The position numbers and the translations under genes are program-made. A DNA stretch of 33,806 bases from Ruminococcus sp. (GTDB taxonomy: Bacteria > Bacillota > Clostridia > Oscillospirales > Ruminococcaceae). Location: positions 1-33,806 of the forward strand of contig JAJQEI010000005.1 of assembly GCA_021201755.1 (NCBI GenBank), written 5' to 3'. This document shows, one piece after another, positions 8,165 to 15,901 of the stretch. The notes beneath the pieces are model-generated. The model saw nothing but the letters and a program-made list of their open reading frames with translations. It searched no databases and had not been told where the DNA came from. Position 1 is the stretch's first letter, and every line of letters begins with the position of its first letter.

Positions 8165-8440
8165 CATGATAGATTATTTTCTGTCCGATATGTATGGATA
8201 AAATTTTCTTGTACCTTGTCAGACTATAGCATTTCCACCACGAAAATCAATAGTAACAAAATATTTTGAAGAAATAGAAACAGAGAGCAAATATGACGGA
8301 TATTACTACAGGATAACGGATGCGATAACGATAGCGATTACTCGGAAGTATATGTGGGCGAATGTGCGACAAATACGCCAATGAGCGTCAGCAGATAAAA
8401 TAAGCGAATTGTTAAAGGAAAAATTCGGAATTTATCGCAT
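8165..8440. other. Stretch without an intact gene
   Basis: Between the two IS remnants I see only short frames. A + strand frame near 8270-8370 reads 'ESKYDGYYRITDA', which resembles a motif of IS1634/IS4-type transposases. It is too short and broken to call. Confidence 0.3.
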
Positions 8441-8972
8441 ACCATGCTATTACTGGCTATTGTTACTTTTCAAAATCATAACGAGTATGCTGTACAGCCA
8501 GTTGGACATCATAAAAGGGATTTTAGCTGGCACGGCAAAAGATAAAACAATGCTAAATTATTACAATTGAACGATAGAGCCTATTTTATCTGCCATTATA
8601 CTGGATTCCATGATCGGAATGTACAATTATACTCGTCAGTCTATAGCTTTTATGGGCGTTTATGAGAGTCTATTCGCACAATTCTACATGGCTGACTTTT
8701 AGCACACGACAATAAAGCGAGATTTTTCCCTTGTTTGTGCCGTCGTTGGTCTTTTAGGCGATGAAGCTCATTCGCTTGCGAATCTTCATCATCATCTTGT
8801 TCAGCGTCAACGAACTCTGTGGCGAATGTGTGCCTCTTCCGGCATCGATTTGTCAATGACGCACAGCACGCATCCGTCTGTATGTTGTGTTAGTTCATTA
8901 GCTGCCTTTGCCGAGCCGATTTTCCGCACCTACAACCTTGTATTCCTGTTCGTATTTCCGATTCTCTGCCAT
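8440..8972 (-). mobile_element. Degenerate IS3-family element (orfA plus scraps of orfB)
   Basis: The minus-strand ATG at 8972 begins 'MAENRKYEQEYKV', and in a shifted frame 'KIGSAKAANEL', the helix-turn-helix start of IS3 OrfA. The stretch around 8690-8780 reads 'NELHRLKDQRRHKQGKNLAL' then 'CAKSQ', like the leucine-zipper end of OrfA. Further on (about 8600-8625) 'IVHSDHGIQYN' matches the second catalytic Asp block of OrfB, followed by frameshifted 'LSFAVPAK'. Many stops and deletions make it non-functional. Confidence 0.65.
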
Positions 8973-9075
8973 TTTCAGTTCTCCATTCACCTCCTTATTA
9001 TATAGGGGATAGGGGCACTCTTGAAAATTTCCTTTTCGATTTTCATTTGTAATCGTTTTTATCTCCTTGAAATAT

Positions 9076-9110
9076 CCCCTTGCTACGATGGTAGCAAGGG
9101 GCGTTTCTTT
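9076..9110. terminator. Stem-loop between hicB and the IS3 remnant
   Basis: Perfect 11-bp arms CCCCTTGCTAC / GTAGCAAGGGG with a GATG loop, 10 bp past the hicB stop. The T-rich run (CGTTTCTTTTTATT) lies on the + side, so on the minus strand it is a stem-loop without a good U tract. It probably still ends or stabilises the hicAB mRNA. Confidence 0.6.
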
Positions 9111-9506
9111 TTATTCTCCGAGCTTCTGAATCAATGCTTCTTGCAATGTGGCAGAAAAGTTGATGTGCTTTTCTGTTGCAAGGTCGTTCAGATAGCGAGG
9201 GATGGTCAGCGTTTTTTTAACGGATTTCGCACAGTATTTCCTCTGATATGCCAACCAATCCAAATTAACAGCCGCCAAAAATTGACCGCTTTCTAATGTG
9301 ATATCTTCAGGTGCAGACGGTTTAGGAATAGGTGCTTTTTTTTCGCAAAGCATTTCAATACATAGTCCCATCGCTTCAGCAGCATATTTCAATGCATCCG
9401 ACACGGTATCTCCATAAGAATTACACCCAACAAGGTCGGGAATCCAAATCGAATAGCCGTTACCGTCTTTTTGTAGAACCGCCATATAACAATAATTTGC
9501 TTTCAT
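9111..9506 (-). CDS. hicB: HicB antitoxin
   Basis: 131 residues, ATG at 9506 after GGAGG with 7-base spacing. Residues 1-55 are the partial RNase-H-like HicB fold ('YSIWIPDLVGCNSYGDTVSDAL'-type motif, with the usual 'A' helix after it). Residues about 95-131 ('KKTLTIPRYLNDLA' ... 'SATLQEALIQKL') form a ribbon-helix-helix DNA-binding tail. HicB binds and blocks HicA and represses its own operon. It lies 38 bp after hicA on the same transcript, the toxin-first order normal for hicAB. It sits inside a mobile-element region, as such modules often do. Confidence 0.92.
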   Translation of the reverse strand: MKANYCYMAVLQKDGNGYSIWIPDLVGCNSYGDTVSDALKYAAEAMGLCIEMLCEKKAPIPKPSAPEDITLESGQFLAAVNLDWLAYQRKYCAKSVKKTLTIPRYLNDLATEKHINFSATLQEALIQKLGE

Positions 9507-9544
9507 CGTGTTACCTCCTCATATAAGATAAGGATAGGCAAGGC

Positions 9545-9733
9545 TTAAATCAGCCCTGCATCCTTTAAAATTTTTTGTTCCAAGCTCTTTCCGAGGTCTT
9601 TGCCGTGCATCGGGACGGTGGTACATTTTCCGGTCTCTTTGTTCTCCATAAATTTGTGTGAACCTTTTTGCCGTACTTCTTCAAAGCCGTTTTGCTTTAG
9701 ATATTTTACCATTTGTTTCGGTGTCATCGGCAT
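9545..9733 (-). CDS. hicA: HicA toxin (mRNA interferase)
   Basis: 62 residues, full length for the family. 'MPMTPKQMVKYLKQNGFEEVRQKGSHKFMEN' gives the dsRBD-like fold with the catalytic His in 'GSHKF'. 'TTVPMHGKDLGKSLEQKILKDAGL' is the conserved second half. HicA is a ribosome-independent mRNA-cleaving toxin. The RBS is AAGGAGGGGG, and the promoter 26 bp upstream is near consensus and carries a palindromic operator. All key residues are present, so the module looks functional despite its decayed surroundings. Confidence 0.93.
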   Translation of the reverse strand: MPMTPKQMVKYLKQNGFEEVRQKGSHKFMENKETGKCTTVPMHGKDLGKSLEQKILKDAGLI

Positions 9734-9758
9734 TATCTATCCCCCTCCTTCTATATAT

Positions 9759-9787
9759 ACTATACCACGTGTACACGTATTTGTCAA
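9759..9787 (-). promoter_or_regulatory. hicAB promoter with palindromic operator in the spacer
   Basis: Minus strand TTGACA (9787-9782), exactly 17 bp, TATAGT (9764-9759). The spacer holds the perfect 12-bp palindrome ACGTGTACACGT (9767-9778), well placed for the HicB ribbon-helix-helix domain to block RNA polymerase. Confidence 0.85.
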
Positions 9788-9827
9788 TACCTACAGCCAA
9801 ATTTATTTGTAAATTATTTTTGAATAG

Positions 9828-9899
9828 AACAGCGTCTACAGATTGTATTGTAAACGCTGTTTTTCTTTTGACCGTGATTTTTTGTCACGGTCTTTTTTT
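9828..9899 (+). terminator. Tandem stem-loops with T-tracts
   Basis: First: AACAGCGTcTACA / TGTAaACGCTGTT (9828-9840, 9849-9861), one mismatch, then TTTTCTTTT. Second: GACCGTGA / TCACGGTC (9870-9877, 9885-9892), then seven T. Both are oriented as terminators for + transcription, though no + gene precedes them. They separate hicAB from the repressor gene. Confidence 0.6.
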
Positions 9900-9905
9900 G
9901 CACCT

Positions 9906-10645
9906 TTATGGCAGCTCTGCGACGCCGATTATACGTCCAAAGCATCGCATGATGTCGCTGCTATGCAGCTGGATATCGTTGTATTTTGGATTGTGAGAAA
10001 TTAGGCGGTCACCGCCGTATTCCTTAATATAACCCGATCCATTGGCAAAGAAAACGCCAATTTGCCCTTGTTCAATCTGTTCCACCTGTTGAACAAGAAC
10101 GATGTCACCGTCGCTGTAGCTGGGTTCCATGCTATCGCCGGATACACGCACGGCGAAGGCTGCACGCCTTGCTTCTGGCGTGTCGACAACCTCGAGCTTT
10201 TCCATCCGCTCGTATTCGTCCAGCGCATAGCCTGCGCCGGCAAATACAGCGTCTTCACTGTAGCAGACCGTCCAAGTGGGTTTTGGTTCTTCTGCTTGCG
10301 CCGCTCTAGAGCTTTCTACAACCCCTCCAAGCTGCGCCATGATATCGAGGATACAAGCACGGATTTTCGACGGTAGGGCGAGAAACGCTTCTATCATCTC
10401 GTCTTCTGTGGCATCGGTTAGGTCGTAGTCGCCGAATGGATCGGGGGCAGGCTCTCGACCTACTAGGCAATCAATTGTAACCCCGTAGAAGTCGGCGAAT
10501 TTGATAGCCGCTGACATTCCAAGATTGCGGTCACCTGATTCATACTCACGACAAGCCGAATATTGCATCCCGATTTTTGCAGCGACTTCTTTTATTGTAT
10601 AGCCGTTTTTTCTCGCAATTGTTTCAAAATATCTTTTGTTTCCAT
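9906..10645 (-). pseudogene. Prophage-type XRE/S24 (LexA-like) repressor, frameshifted in its HTH
   Basis: Translation should start at the ATG at 10645 (AAGGAGGTGG RBS) as 'METKDILKQLREK'. With one extra A in the run at 10606-10611 it continues 'NGYTIKEVAAKIGMQYSA', a classic HTH_3. As it stands the HTH frame stops after about 17 codons, and the rest is open from 10568. The S24 peptidase half is intact: Ala-Gly cleavage site in 'FAGAGY', Ser in 'VSGDSMEPSYSDGD', Lys in 'GYIKEY'. Such repressors keep a prophage silent and self-cleave upon RecA activation. Without its HTH this copy should be unable to bind DNA, unless slippage in the A-run restores the frame. It has its own promoter and operator. 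Confidence 0.8.
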
Positions 10646-10665
10646 GATTCCACCTCCTTTATTTT

Positions 10666-10708
10666 AGTATAACATGGGCAGTCAAAAAAGTCAACACAAA
10701 AAAGTGTT
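10666..10708 (-). promoter_or_regulatory. Repressor promoter and operator copy 1
   Basis: Minus strand TTGACT (10694-10689), 17 bp, TATACT (10671-10666). Touching the -35 is the inverted repeat AACACAAAAAAGTGTT (10693-10708), a likely autoregulatory operator. Confidence 0.7.
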
Positions 10709-10712
10709 ATTT

Positions 10713-10885
10713 CACGGAAATCAATTTTAGTAAACGATTTGTAATATTTCTTTTTCCTGACAAATTCATGCTGATTTCAATAATTGAGAAAGAGTCAAAT
10801 TAGCTGTGAAATTGCAGGAATGCAATGAATTTTCAGCACATATATTGTGAAATTCGTAACCGAATTGTAATTATTGATTTCCGTG
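10713..10885. repeat. 13-bp inverted repeat flanking the repressor/phage intergenic region
   Basis: CACGGAAATCAAT at 10713-10725 reappears as its reverse complement ATTGATTTCCGTG at 10873-10885. With the paired operators it makes the 340-bp gap between 10646 and 10986 partly symmetrical, as in divergent cI/cro-type control regions. No gene is seen in this gap. Confidence 0.6.
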
Positions 10886-10962
10886 GTGTTATTTTGCATT
10901 TTTACTTAAATATGTGCATTGTATACAAAAGAAATAGCACTAATTTGTGCAAAAGGTAGAAA

Positions 10963-10978
10963 AACACAAAAAAGTGTT
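10963..10978. promoter_or_regulatory. Operator copy 2
   Basis: AACACAAAAAAGTGTT, identical to 10693-10708 and extended here to 20 bp of symmetry (10961-10980). It lies at the edge of the + strand phage fragment, where it would have controlled rightward phage genes. Confidence 0.65.
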
Positions 10979-10986
10979 TTTATGTA

Positions 10987-11259
10987 TTGGCAATATCACG
11001 AAAACGTGTTTTACTAAATACTACGGCGAAAGCGTTTATGCTGCACGTGACGGCAGATGATGGAACAGTATTATATAAAACGGGGCAAACCTCTTTGATG
11101 GTGCTTGACGTGAGCAACGGTTTTTCATTTACGATTCCGGCAGGCACAGAGTCAATCACAATTGGTTTGGACGACAGCTGGTACGACTGGAACGCCGAAA
11201 CTGGTGAAGGACTTTTTGATGCGACTTTTGCCCTTTATTTCCGTGAAAAGAGGTTGTAA
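10987..11259 (+). pseudogene. Phage structural protein fragment (tail region), 5' end lost
   Basis: About 90 codons, open from a TTG at 10987 that has no RBS and follows the operator immediately, so the true start is deleted. The translation ('FMLHVTADDGTVLYKTGQT' ... 'FSFTIPAGTESITIGLDDSWYDWN') is a compact beta-rich domain that I cannot assign to a named family. Its stop abuts the next gene, a recognisable tail protein, so it is probably the preceding distal-tail or tail-assembly gene. Confidence 0.4.
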
Positions 11260-11261
11260 GC

Positions 11262-11780
11262 ATGGCGACTTTTTATGTGATAAAGTGGTTCGAATGGAGC
11301 GAAAAACCGCAGCATACGGCAGACTGGAAAATTTTGCACGACTCGACACAAAACGATGCAAGTGAAACGAAATTGTACAGCATCCAGAAGAATTATCAAG
11401 TGATTGATCCTGCGCTGGATATGGTGATGAATGAACCCGGGGGATTAACATTCACAGTACCGCCAACGCACACATATTACAGTAACCTAAAAAGCGCAGG
11501 AATTCGAATTTGTGTGACGGTGTTTCGGGATGGTTCGTTTTTATGGGGTGGGCATCCGCTGACCATTGACGAGGATTTATACGGGAGTTTGACATATTCC
11601 TGTGAGGGCGTTCTGGGGTGGCTGCCGAATGTGATTGCACCGACGTTTAACCGCTCGGGGATAACCATCTGGGGGATGTTCGTCAGCATTTTCTCAAGCC
11701 CTTACAGCTACGGCACAAGGTGCACGAGTGACAGCACCGTGGAAAGCTGTTACCGCAGATTTTCAGAAGATGGTGTATAA
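11262..11780 (+). pseudogene. Truncated phage tail protein (N-terminal part)
   Basis: 172 codons from an ATG two bases after the previous stop. 'DPALDMVMNEPGGLTFTVPP' followed by 'HPLTIDEDLYGSLTYSCEGVLGWL' is characteristic of the N-terminal domain of siphovirus tail/Tal-type baseplate proteins, which are several hundred residues longer. The last roughly 30 codons no longer resemble the family, and the stop (TAA) is supplied by the left end of the IS3 element at 11774. This is a deletion remnant. Confidence 0.6.
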
Positions 11781-12466
11781 TAAAACTTGACACAAATTGT
11801 AGAAGAGGAGTAAAATAAAAAGTGAGAAGGAGTGTGTCAAAAATGGATAGAGTGAAGAAATATGATGAAGAATTCAAAAAGCAAGCAATAAAGCTGGCGA
11901 AAGAGATAGGAAACAAGGCAGCAGTCAGTGAGTTGGGTATTCCCATGCTATGGCAGAAAACGTATGTACATGGCTTTGCTGAATAAAAAAGATGTTGGAA
12001 AAATCAATATTGCCATTCCTTGCGAAGGTACAGTTCGTAATGTCATGGAACAGTTCGGACTTATCCACAAGGTGCGCAGAAAGCCGAATGGCATCACGAA
12101 ATCAGAGGCTGCATCATACATTCAGACAGAGGAAGTCAGTATACGAGTACAGAATATCGTATGGCAATACAAAAATACGGAATTGTTCAAAGTATGAACA
12201 GTGCTGGCGGCAGATGCCACGATAATGCCAGATGCGAAAGTATATGGGCAAGGATGTTTACAGTCGTGATGATAAATCAGAAAACTACACGATGGAGAAG
12301 TTAAAGACAATGATTTGGAGATATTTCATGAGCTATTGGGCAAACAGGAGGATTTGCACTGCCAACAACGGACTCCCTCCGGCGGTCAAGAGAAAACGCT
12401 ACTATGATATCACTTCCCTTGCTGCCTGAAATTTGTTCGAGAAAATTGTGTCATGTATTATTGACA
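11774..12466 (+). mobile_element. Internally deleted IS3-family element with both terminal repeats
   Basis: The left end TGTATAATAAAACTTGACAC (from 11774) and the reverse complement of the right end (TGTCAATAATACATGACAC, ending at 12466) match imperfectly as terminal inverted repeats. Inside, 11843-11985 reads 'MDRVKKYDEEFKKQAIKLAK' (OrfA HTH). Then come OrfB pieces: 'GTVRNVMEQFGLIHKVRRKP' (about 12030-12090), 'YTSTEYRMAIQKYGIVQSMN' with 'DNARCESIWARM' carrying the DDE Glu (about 12135-12255), and in another frame 'LKTMIWRYFMSYWANRRI' to the stop at 12429. Most of the catalytic core is missing. The left flank is a phage tail gene and the right flank a nuclease gene, without target duplication, so it probably mediated a deletion. 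Confidence 0.75.
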
Positions 12467-13222
12467 AAATCACTGTGGAGCAATACAAGTTCTAACGATA
12501 TCATCCATGAACTAGTAGTGAACGGCAACGAAGAAACGCATAGTCAAATCGAAGCACTCATGAACGGCGAGTCACTGTCGAAGCCAATTTACGAGGATAT
12601 CACTTATCGAAATATTAATATCAATACGGACTATATCTGGAGTTTTCTCCTGTTCACAGGCTATTTGAAGCCAATTCGTGTGTTTAAGAAAAACATCTTA
12701 ACTTATGCTGAACTTGTCATTCCAAATGTAGAAGTCCAGACCATATATCAAACCATGATTATGCAGTGGTTTGATGAAAAAATTCGAACAAACGGAACGG
12801 ATGATTTATTCAAAGCTATCATTAGCGGAGATGCGGAAGGTTTTGAAAATGAAGTGAATAATTGGCTTGTTTCTAGCATTAGTTATCAAGACAACTACGA
12901 GAGTTTTTATCATGGATTTTTAGCTGGTCTTCTGCTTGGAAAACGTGGCTATCGTGTGGAATCCAATCGTGAAAACGGGAAGGGCAGAACGGACATTACA
13001 ATTTGTGAGTTTCAGAGAAGAACGGTTGCTGTCGTAATCGAGGTGAAAATTGCCAAAGATTTCGGCGATTTGGATGCAGCATGCGACAGGGCGATGAAGC
13101 AGATTGCAGATAGAAAGTATATAGCAAATCTTAAGCAGCAGTATTATAAAAAAGTGTTAAAATATGGCATAGCATTTTGCAGTGAAAAGGTTTGTCGAGT
13201 GAAATTGGAAGTAGAGGAATAA
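12467..13222 (+). pseudogene. C-terminal half of an AAA-ATPase-like / PD-(D/E)XK_9 protein, 5' truncated
   Basis: Directly after the IS3 right end the frame reads 'KSLWSNTSSNDIIHELV', in the middle of this family (PF09820 AAA-ATPase-like followed by PF08011 PDDEXK_9). The N-terminal P-loop domain is gone. The PD-(D/E)XK part is present near the end: 'FYHGFLAGLLLGKRGYRVES', Asp in 'GKGRTDITI', and Glu-x-Lys in 'VVIEVKIAK'. The frame formally opens at 12404 inside the IS. These proteins are very abundant in gut Firmicutes and Bacteroidetes, with unknown role. This copy should be inactive. Confidence 0.75.
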
Positions 13223-13400
13223 GCATAAGAAAAAATTTCACTTGATAATCACCAAAAAATTACGCATTTGCGTGGTGTCGCACTTTGAAAAATCAAAAAA
13301 TACGCAGAAATAAGGGGGATGCATCGGCTCCACTTTAATCAGTGCAACCCTTGCTCATATGACATAGTTCTTGATGGCTGTTTTATTCATTTTTTTATTT

Positions 13401-14072
13401 TTAGTTTTCAAATCCCCACACTGGTTGCACATAGACTTCTAGTGGAAAAGGATGTGCAATATTCCCGACATCTTCCGTTAATTTTTTGGGGAATGTCTGA
13501 TAAACTAGAGGCAAATTCGCCTGTGCTGCAATCTTTTCGCCATAATCCTGTGCCATGCGAATAGTTTCCGCTGAGGTTTCTGCACCAAGATTCGAATTGT
13601 TGATGATTCCCGTATGGTGTAGGCGAGATACTGTCTCGATTTCATGCATCAATTCCAGTGCTTCTGACGGCGATTCTGTCAGATAGCGATAGCAATTGAC
13701 CACATACCACATATCGAGTTGTTCCGGTGCATAGTTTGCAAAACTCTGGGCATAGCGTCCAAGACCAATTGCACCTGCATCATCTCCTCCTACGTCCACA
13801 ATCAAATAGCCCGGCTCATACGCCATGCGTTCCATATCAAACGAAATCGCAGGAATATCCAAACTCGTGTTGGCATACATCGAGGCCGCCAACTTCACGT
13901 CATGCTCTTGAAACAACAGCGCAAAGTCCGCTGTTCGAAAATAGGGGTTGACAATGTCGAAATCTACGATTGTAACCGTTTCGCCTTTGTCCGCTAAATT
14001 CAGTGCCAGATTGACCGCCAGATTCGTCTTGCCCGAACTGTAATGTCCGGTGATAATGGTGATTTTTTTCAT
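13401..14072 (-). CDS. ParA/MinD-like P-loop ATPase
   Basis: 223 residues from an ATG at 14072. 'ITGHYSSGKTNLAVNLAL' (from residue 7) is a Walker A of the SIMIBI type, with Lys15. 'VTIVDFDIVNPYFR' is the switch-like Asp region and 'YLIVDVGGDDAGA' the Walker B. It resembles the CobQ/MinD/ParA group of cytosolic ATPases. Neither a ParB nor an iron-sulphur partner is adjacent, so its client is unknown. It is soluble, without signal or membrane segments. It stands between the IS-rich region and tRNA-Pro on the same strand, downstream of the tRNA terminator, so it must have its own promoter, which I could not place. Confidence 0.75.
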   Translation of the reverse strand: MKKITIITGHYSSGKTNLAVNLALNLADKGETVTIVDFDIVNPYFRTADFALLFQEHDVKLAASMYANTSLDIPAISFDMERMAYEPGYLIVDVGGDDAGAIGLGRYAQSFANYAPEQLDMWYVVNCYRYLTESPSEALELMHEIETVSRLHHTGIINNSNLGAETSAETIRMAQDYGEKIAAQANLPLVYQTFPKKLTEDVGNIAHPFPLEVYVQPVWGFEN

Positions 14073-14122
14073 ATAAATTTCCTCTTTTCACTTTCTAGAT
14101 TCTTTTTCCCCAAAAATCAAAA

Positions 14123-14155
14123 AACGCAATTTCGAAAAAGTCCCGAAATTGCGTT
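14123..14155 (-). terminator. Terminator after tRNA-Pro
   Basis: 12-bp arms AACGCAATTTCG / CGAAATTGCGTT with a 9-base loop. On the minus strand it is followed by TTTTGATTTTTG, seven bases past the CCA end of the tRNA. Confidence 0.85.
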
Positions 14156-14161
14156 ATTTTT

Positions 14162-14238
14162 TGGTCGAGGTGACAGGATTCGAACCTGCGACCCCTACGT
14201 CCCGAACGTAGTGCTCTACCAAACTGAGCCACACCTCG
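14162..14238 (-). tRNA. tRNA-Pro, anticodon CGG
   Basis: 77 bases on the minus strand. The acceptor CGAGGTG pairs with CACCTCG, and CCA is encoded at 14164-14162. The anticodon stem CTACG/CGTAG holds the loop TTCGGGA, giving anticodon CGG (codon CCG). The T arm GGTTCGAATCC is standard. It has its own promoter and terminator. Confidence 0.95.
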
Positions 14239-14251
14239 AAGCGACTTAATT

Positions 14252-14280
14252 AGTATACCACAAATTTCGGATTCTGTCAA
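14252..14280 (-). promoter_or_regulatory. tRNA-Pro promoter
   Basis: Minus strand TTGACA (14280-14275), 17-bp spacer, TATACT (14257-14252) with TGG just before it. Very close to consensus, as expected for a stable RNA gene. Confidence 0.85.
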
Positions 14281-14365
14281 GCTTTTTTTTACAAAGTTTA
14301 TTTTTTAAGTCTTCTTTTATAGAAATTTCGATTCGAAAGAAATCTACACACATAATCTCTGGTTA

Positions 14366-15430
14366 TTAACCTTTTATTGCATATAAATTCGTTTCCCATG
14401 CAGGGATGTACAGCTGATGGCGAATGTAGAGGTTATAACTTGGCTGGAGTTGATGAATTAGAAGTGGTAAAGTAAAGATGTCTTCGTTTCGATGATACAG
14501 CGACACCATCAGCCTTGGTGCATGGTGGGCAATGGTTTGCGATGCACCCCAAAGTGCCTCTCGTTCACAACCCTCCACGTCCATTTTAATTAGCGTTGCG
14601 GCACGTCCCTCTAAGATGCTGTCCACACTTCTCGCTTCCATTTCCTGTCCAAACGCCGACACTGCCGACTGTCTCCCTGCTTTTGTTGCGAATGGAACCA
14701 TTGTATCCTTACACCAAGCTACGGCGTGATAGGCATTAATATATTGCATATCATTCACGTATTTACAAAGTTTTTTGAAGTTTTTTCGATCCGGTTCCAT
14801 GGCATAAATGCGAATAAATTTTCCGTGGGTGAGTTGCAGTACCTCTTGAATGGTGTCGCCGTTATACGCTCCTAGATCCACATAGACTTCGTTCGGTGTC
14901 AATTTGATAATTTTCTTATAGATTTCCGTCTTTGGCGTGGTGACGCCTAACAAATGATGATAATCCCCACTGATTTTGAAGTTTAAGATATTGGCGTACA
15001 CTTTCCGTGACTCGTTGTCAGCAAGCAACCGATACACCGTCTCCAAAGTCTCAGCGTGTTCCAGACAATAGTCATACGTAAACAGTCCACCCCCTGCCAC
15101 AGGTACATCAGGCACAATCAGCGTATGTTTTTTTCCGATTTCCACGATTTTATCCACCAAAGACTGATACCCAGCGGCAAAAGCGAGGACGATAATAAAA
15201 TCGTCACACTCTGCTTCAATATCCGAGAGTTTTCGCACCGGAAAACCTGCAAAAGCGTGTCCTCGTACAAAGTCATCACTGGCAAAAATACCTGCCACGG
15301 GAATCGATTTTTCTCGAAAAACTCGCATAATCTTCTCGGCACCATCGCCCATTCCATAGATATAAATCGGTCGTCCATCCTCTTTTAGCTTTTCCCAAGC
15401 AGTCTTGGTTTCTGTTATAAAAGAAAGCAT
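14366..15430 (-). CDS. FkbM-family SAM-dependent methyltransferase
   Basis: About 354 residues. The ATG near 15430 follows AGGTGG at 8 bases and is preferred to a TTG eight codons earlier that has no RBS. Residues about 20-130 form a Rossmann-like nucleotide-binding domain ('IYIYGMGDGAEKIMRVF'). The second half is the FkbM methyltransferase: SAM motif 'VYVDLGAYNGDTIQEV', acidic 'IYAMEPDRKNFKKL', and 'LIKMDVEGCEREAL', typical of the family. Relatives O-methylate sugars or polyketides, often in surface-glycan loci. No glycosyltransferase is adjacent. It is last in a run xylosidase / PH protein / this gene, about 30 bp after the PH gene, so probably co-transcribed. Confidence 0.85.
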   Translation of the reverse strand: MLSFITETKTAWEKLKEDGRPIYIYGMGDGAEKIMRVFREKSIPVAGIFASDDFVRGHAFAGFPVRKLSDIEAECDDFIIVLAFAAGYQSLVDKIVEIGKKHTLIVPDVPVAGGGLFTYDYCLEHAETLETVYRLLADNESRKVYANILNFKISGDYHHLLGVTTPKTEIYKKIIKLTPNEVYVDLGAYNGDTIQEVLQLTHGKFIRIYAMEPDRKNFKKLCKYVNDMQYINAYHAVAWCKDTMVPFATKAGRQSAVSAFGQEMEARSVDSILEGRAATLIKMDVEGCEREALWGASQTIAHHAPRLMVSLYHRNEDIFTLPLLIHQLQPSYNLYIRHQLYIPAWETNLYAIKG

Positions 15431-15462
15431 TTCGCTCACCACCTTTTCATTCAATTCGCAGC

Positions 15463-15873
15463 TTATAAGTCCTCAAGTCCGCCATCTGGTACATTGGATA
15501 CACCCACCATGTCTCTGCCACGGATATCAAACTTATCTCGTTGGTCATTAATCAGTGCCATAATCAATTCTGACACCTGTCTTGGATTTTTTACAGCATG
15601 GATTTCCTTTTTCGGTGTGTCCACGTCCTTGCTATAGAGAATAATCGTTCCACATCCAAAAATTCGCTGTAAAATCGGGAGTTTCATTTTTTTATCCGTA
15701 ATCCGATAAAGATCCAGCTCGTCCTCTACGATGGTCAAAAAACCCACACGGGTAATCAATCGGGTATCGGACAAATAATATCTCGTAAAGGACAAGGGCA
15801 GTCCAAACAATGTCCGTTTCTTATCCGTCCACAAATATCCCAGCCCGTCCTTTGTTTTTTTCATCTCAGGCAT
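15463..15873 (-). CDS. Small bacterial PH-domain protein
   Basis: 136 residues, ATG at 15873. The pattern 'LPLSFTRYYLSDTRLITRVGFLTIVEDELDLYRITD' followed by 'LPILQRIFGCGTIIL' and 'IHAVKNPRQVSELI' is the bPH_2/DUF304 fold: beta-strands with 'DLYRI.D', a 'FG.G.I.L' strand and a C-terminal helix. Unlike most relatives it has no transmembrane segments, so it is presumably cytosolic and binding a peptide or lipid. It is 28 bp after the alpha-xylosidase stop and part of the same unit. Its role is unknown. Confidence 0.7.
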   Translation of the reverse strand: MPEMKKTKDGLGYLWTDKKRTLFGLPLSFTRYYLSDTRLITRVGFLTIVEDELDLYRITDKKMKLPILQRIFGCGTIILYSKDVDTPKKEIHAVKNPRQVSELIMALINDQRDKFDIRGRDMVGVSNVPDGGLEDL

Positions 15874-15901
15874 TTTTTCACCACGCTCTATTATCTATTT
15901 C

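Noticed and set aside
12404..12466. The start of the PDDEXK_9 reading frame as a real N-terminus
   Set aside because: The first roughly 20 codons come from the IS3 right end read in another frame; homology begins only after 12466.
12430..12490. A serine-recombinase C-terminus (LFEKIVSCIIDKITVEQYKF) in an alternative frame
   Set aside because: It spans the IS3 right end and the nuclease junction in a frame different from both, so the resemblance is probably chance.
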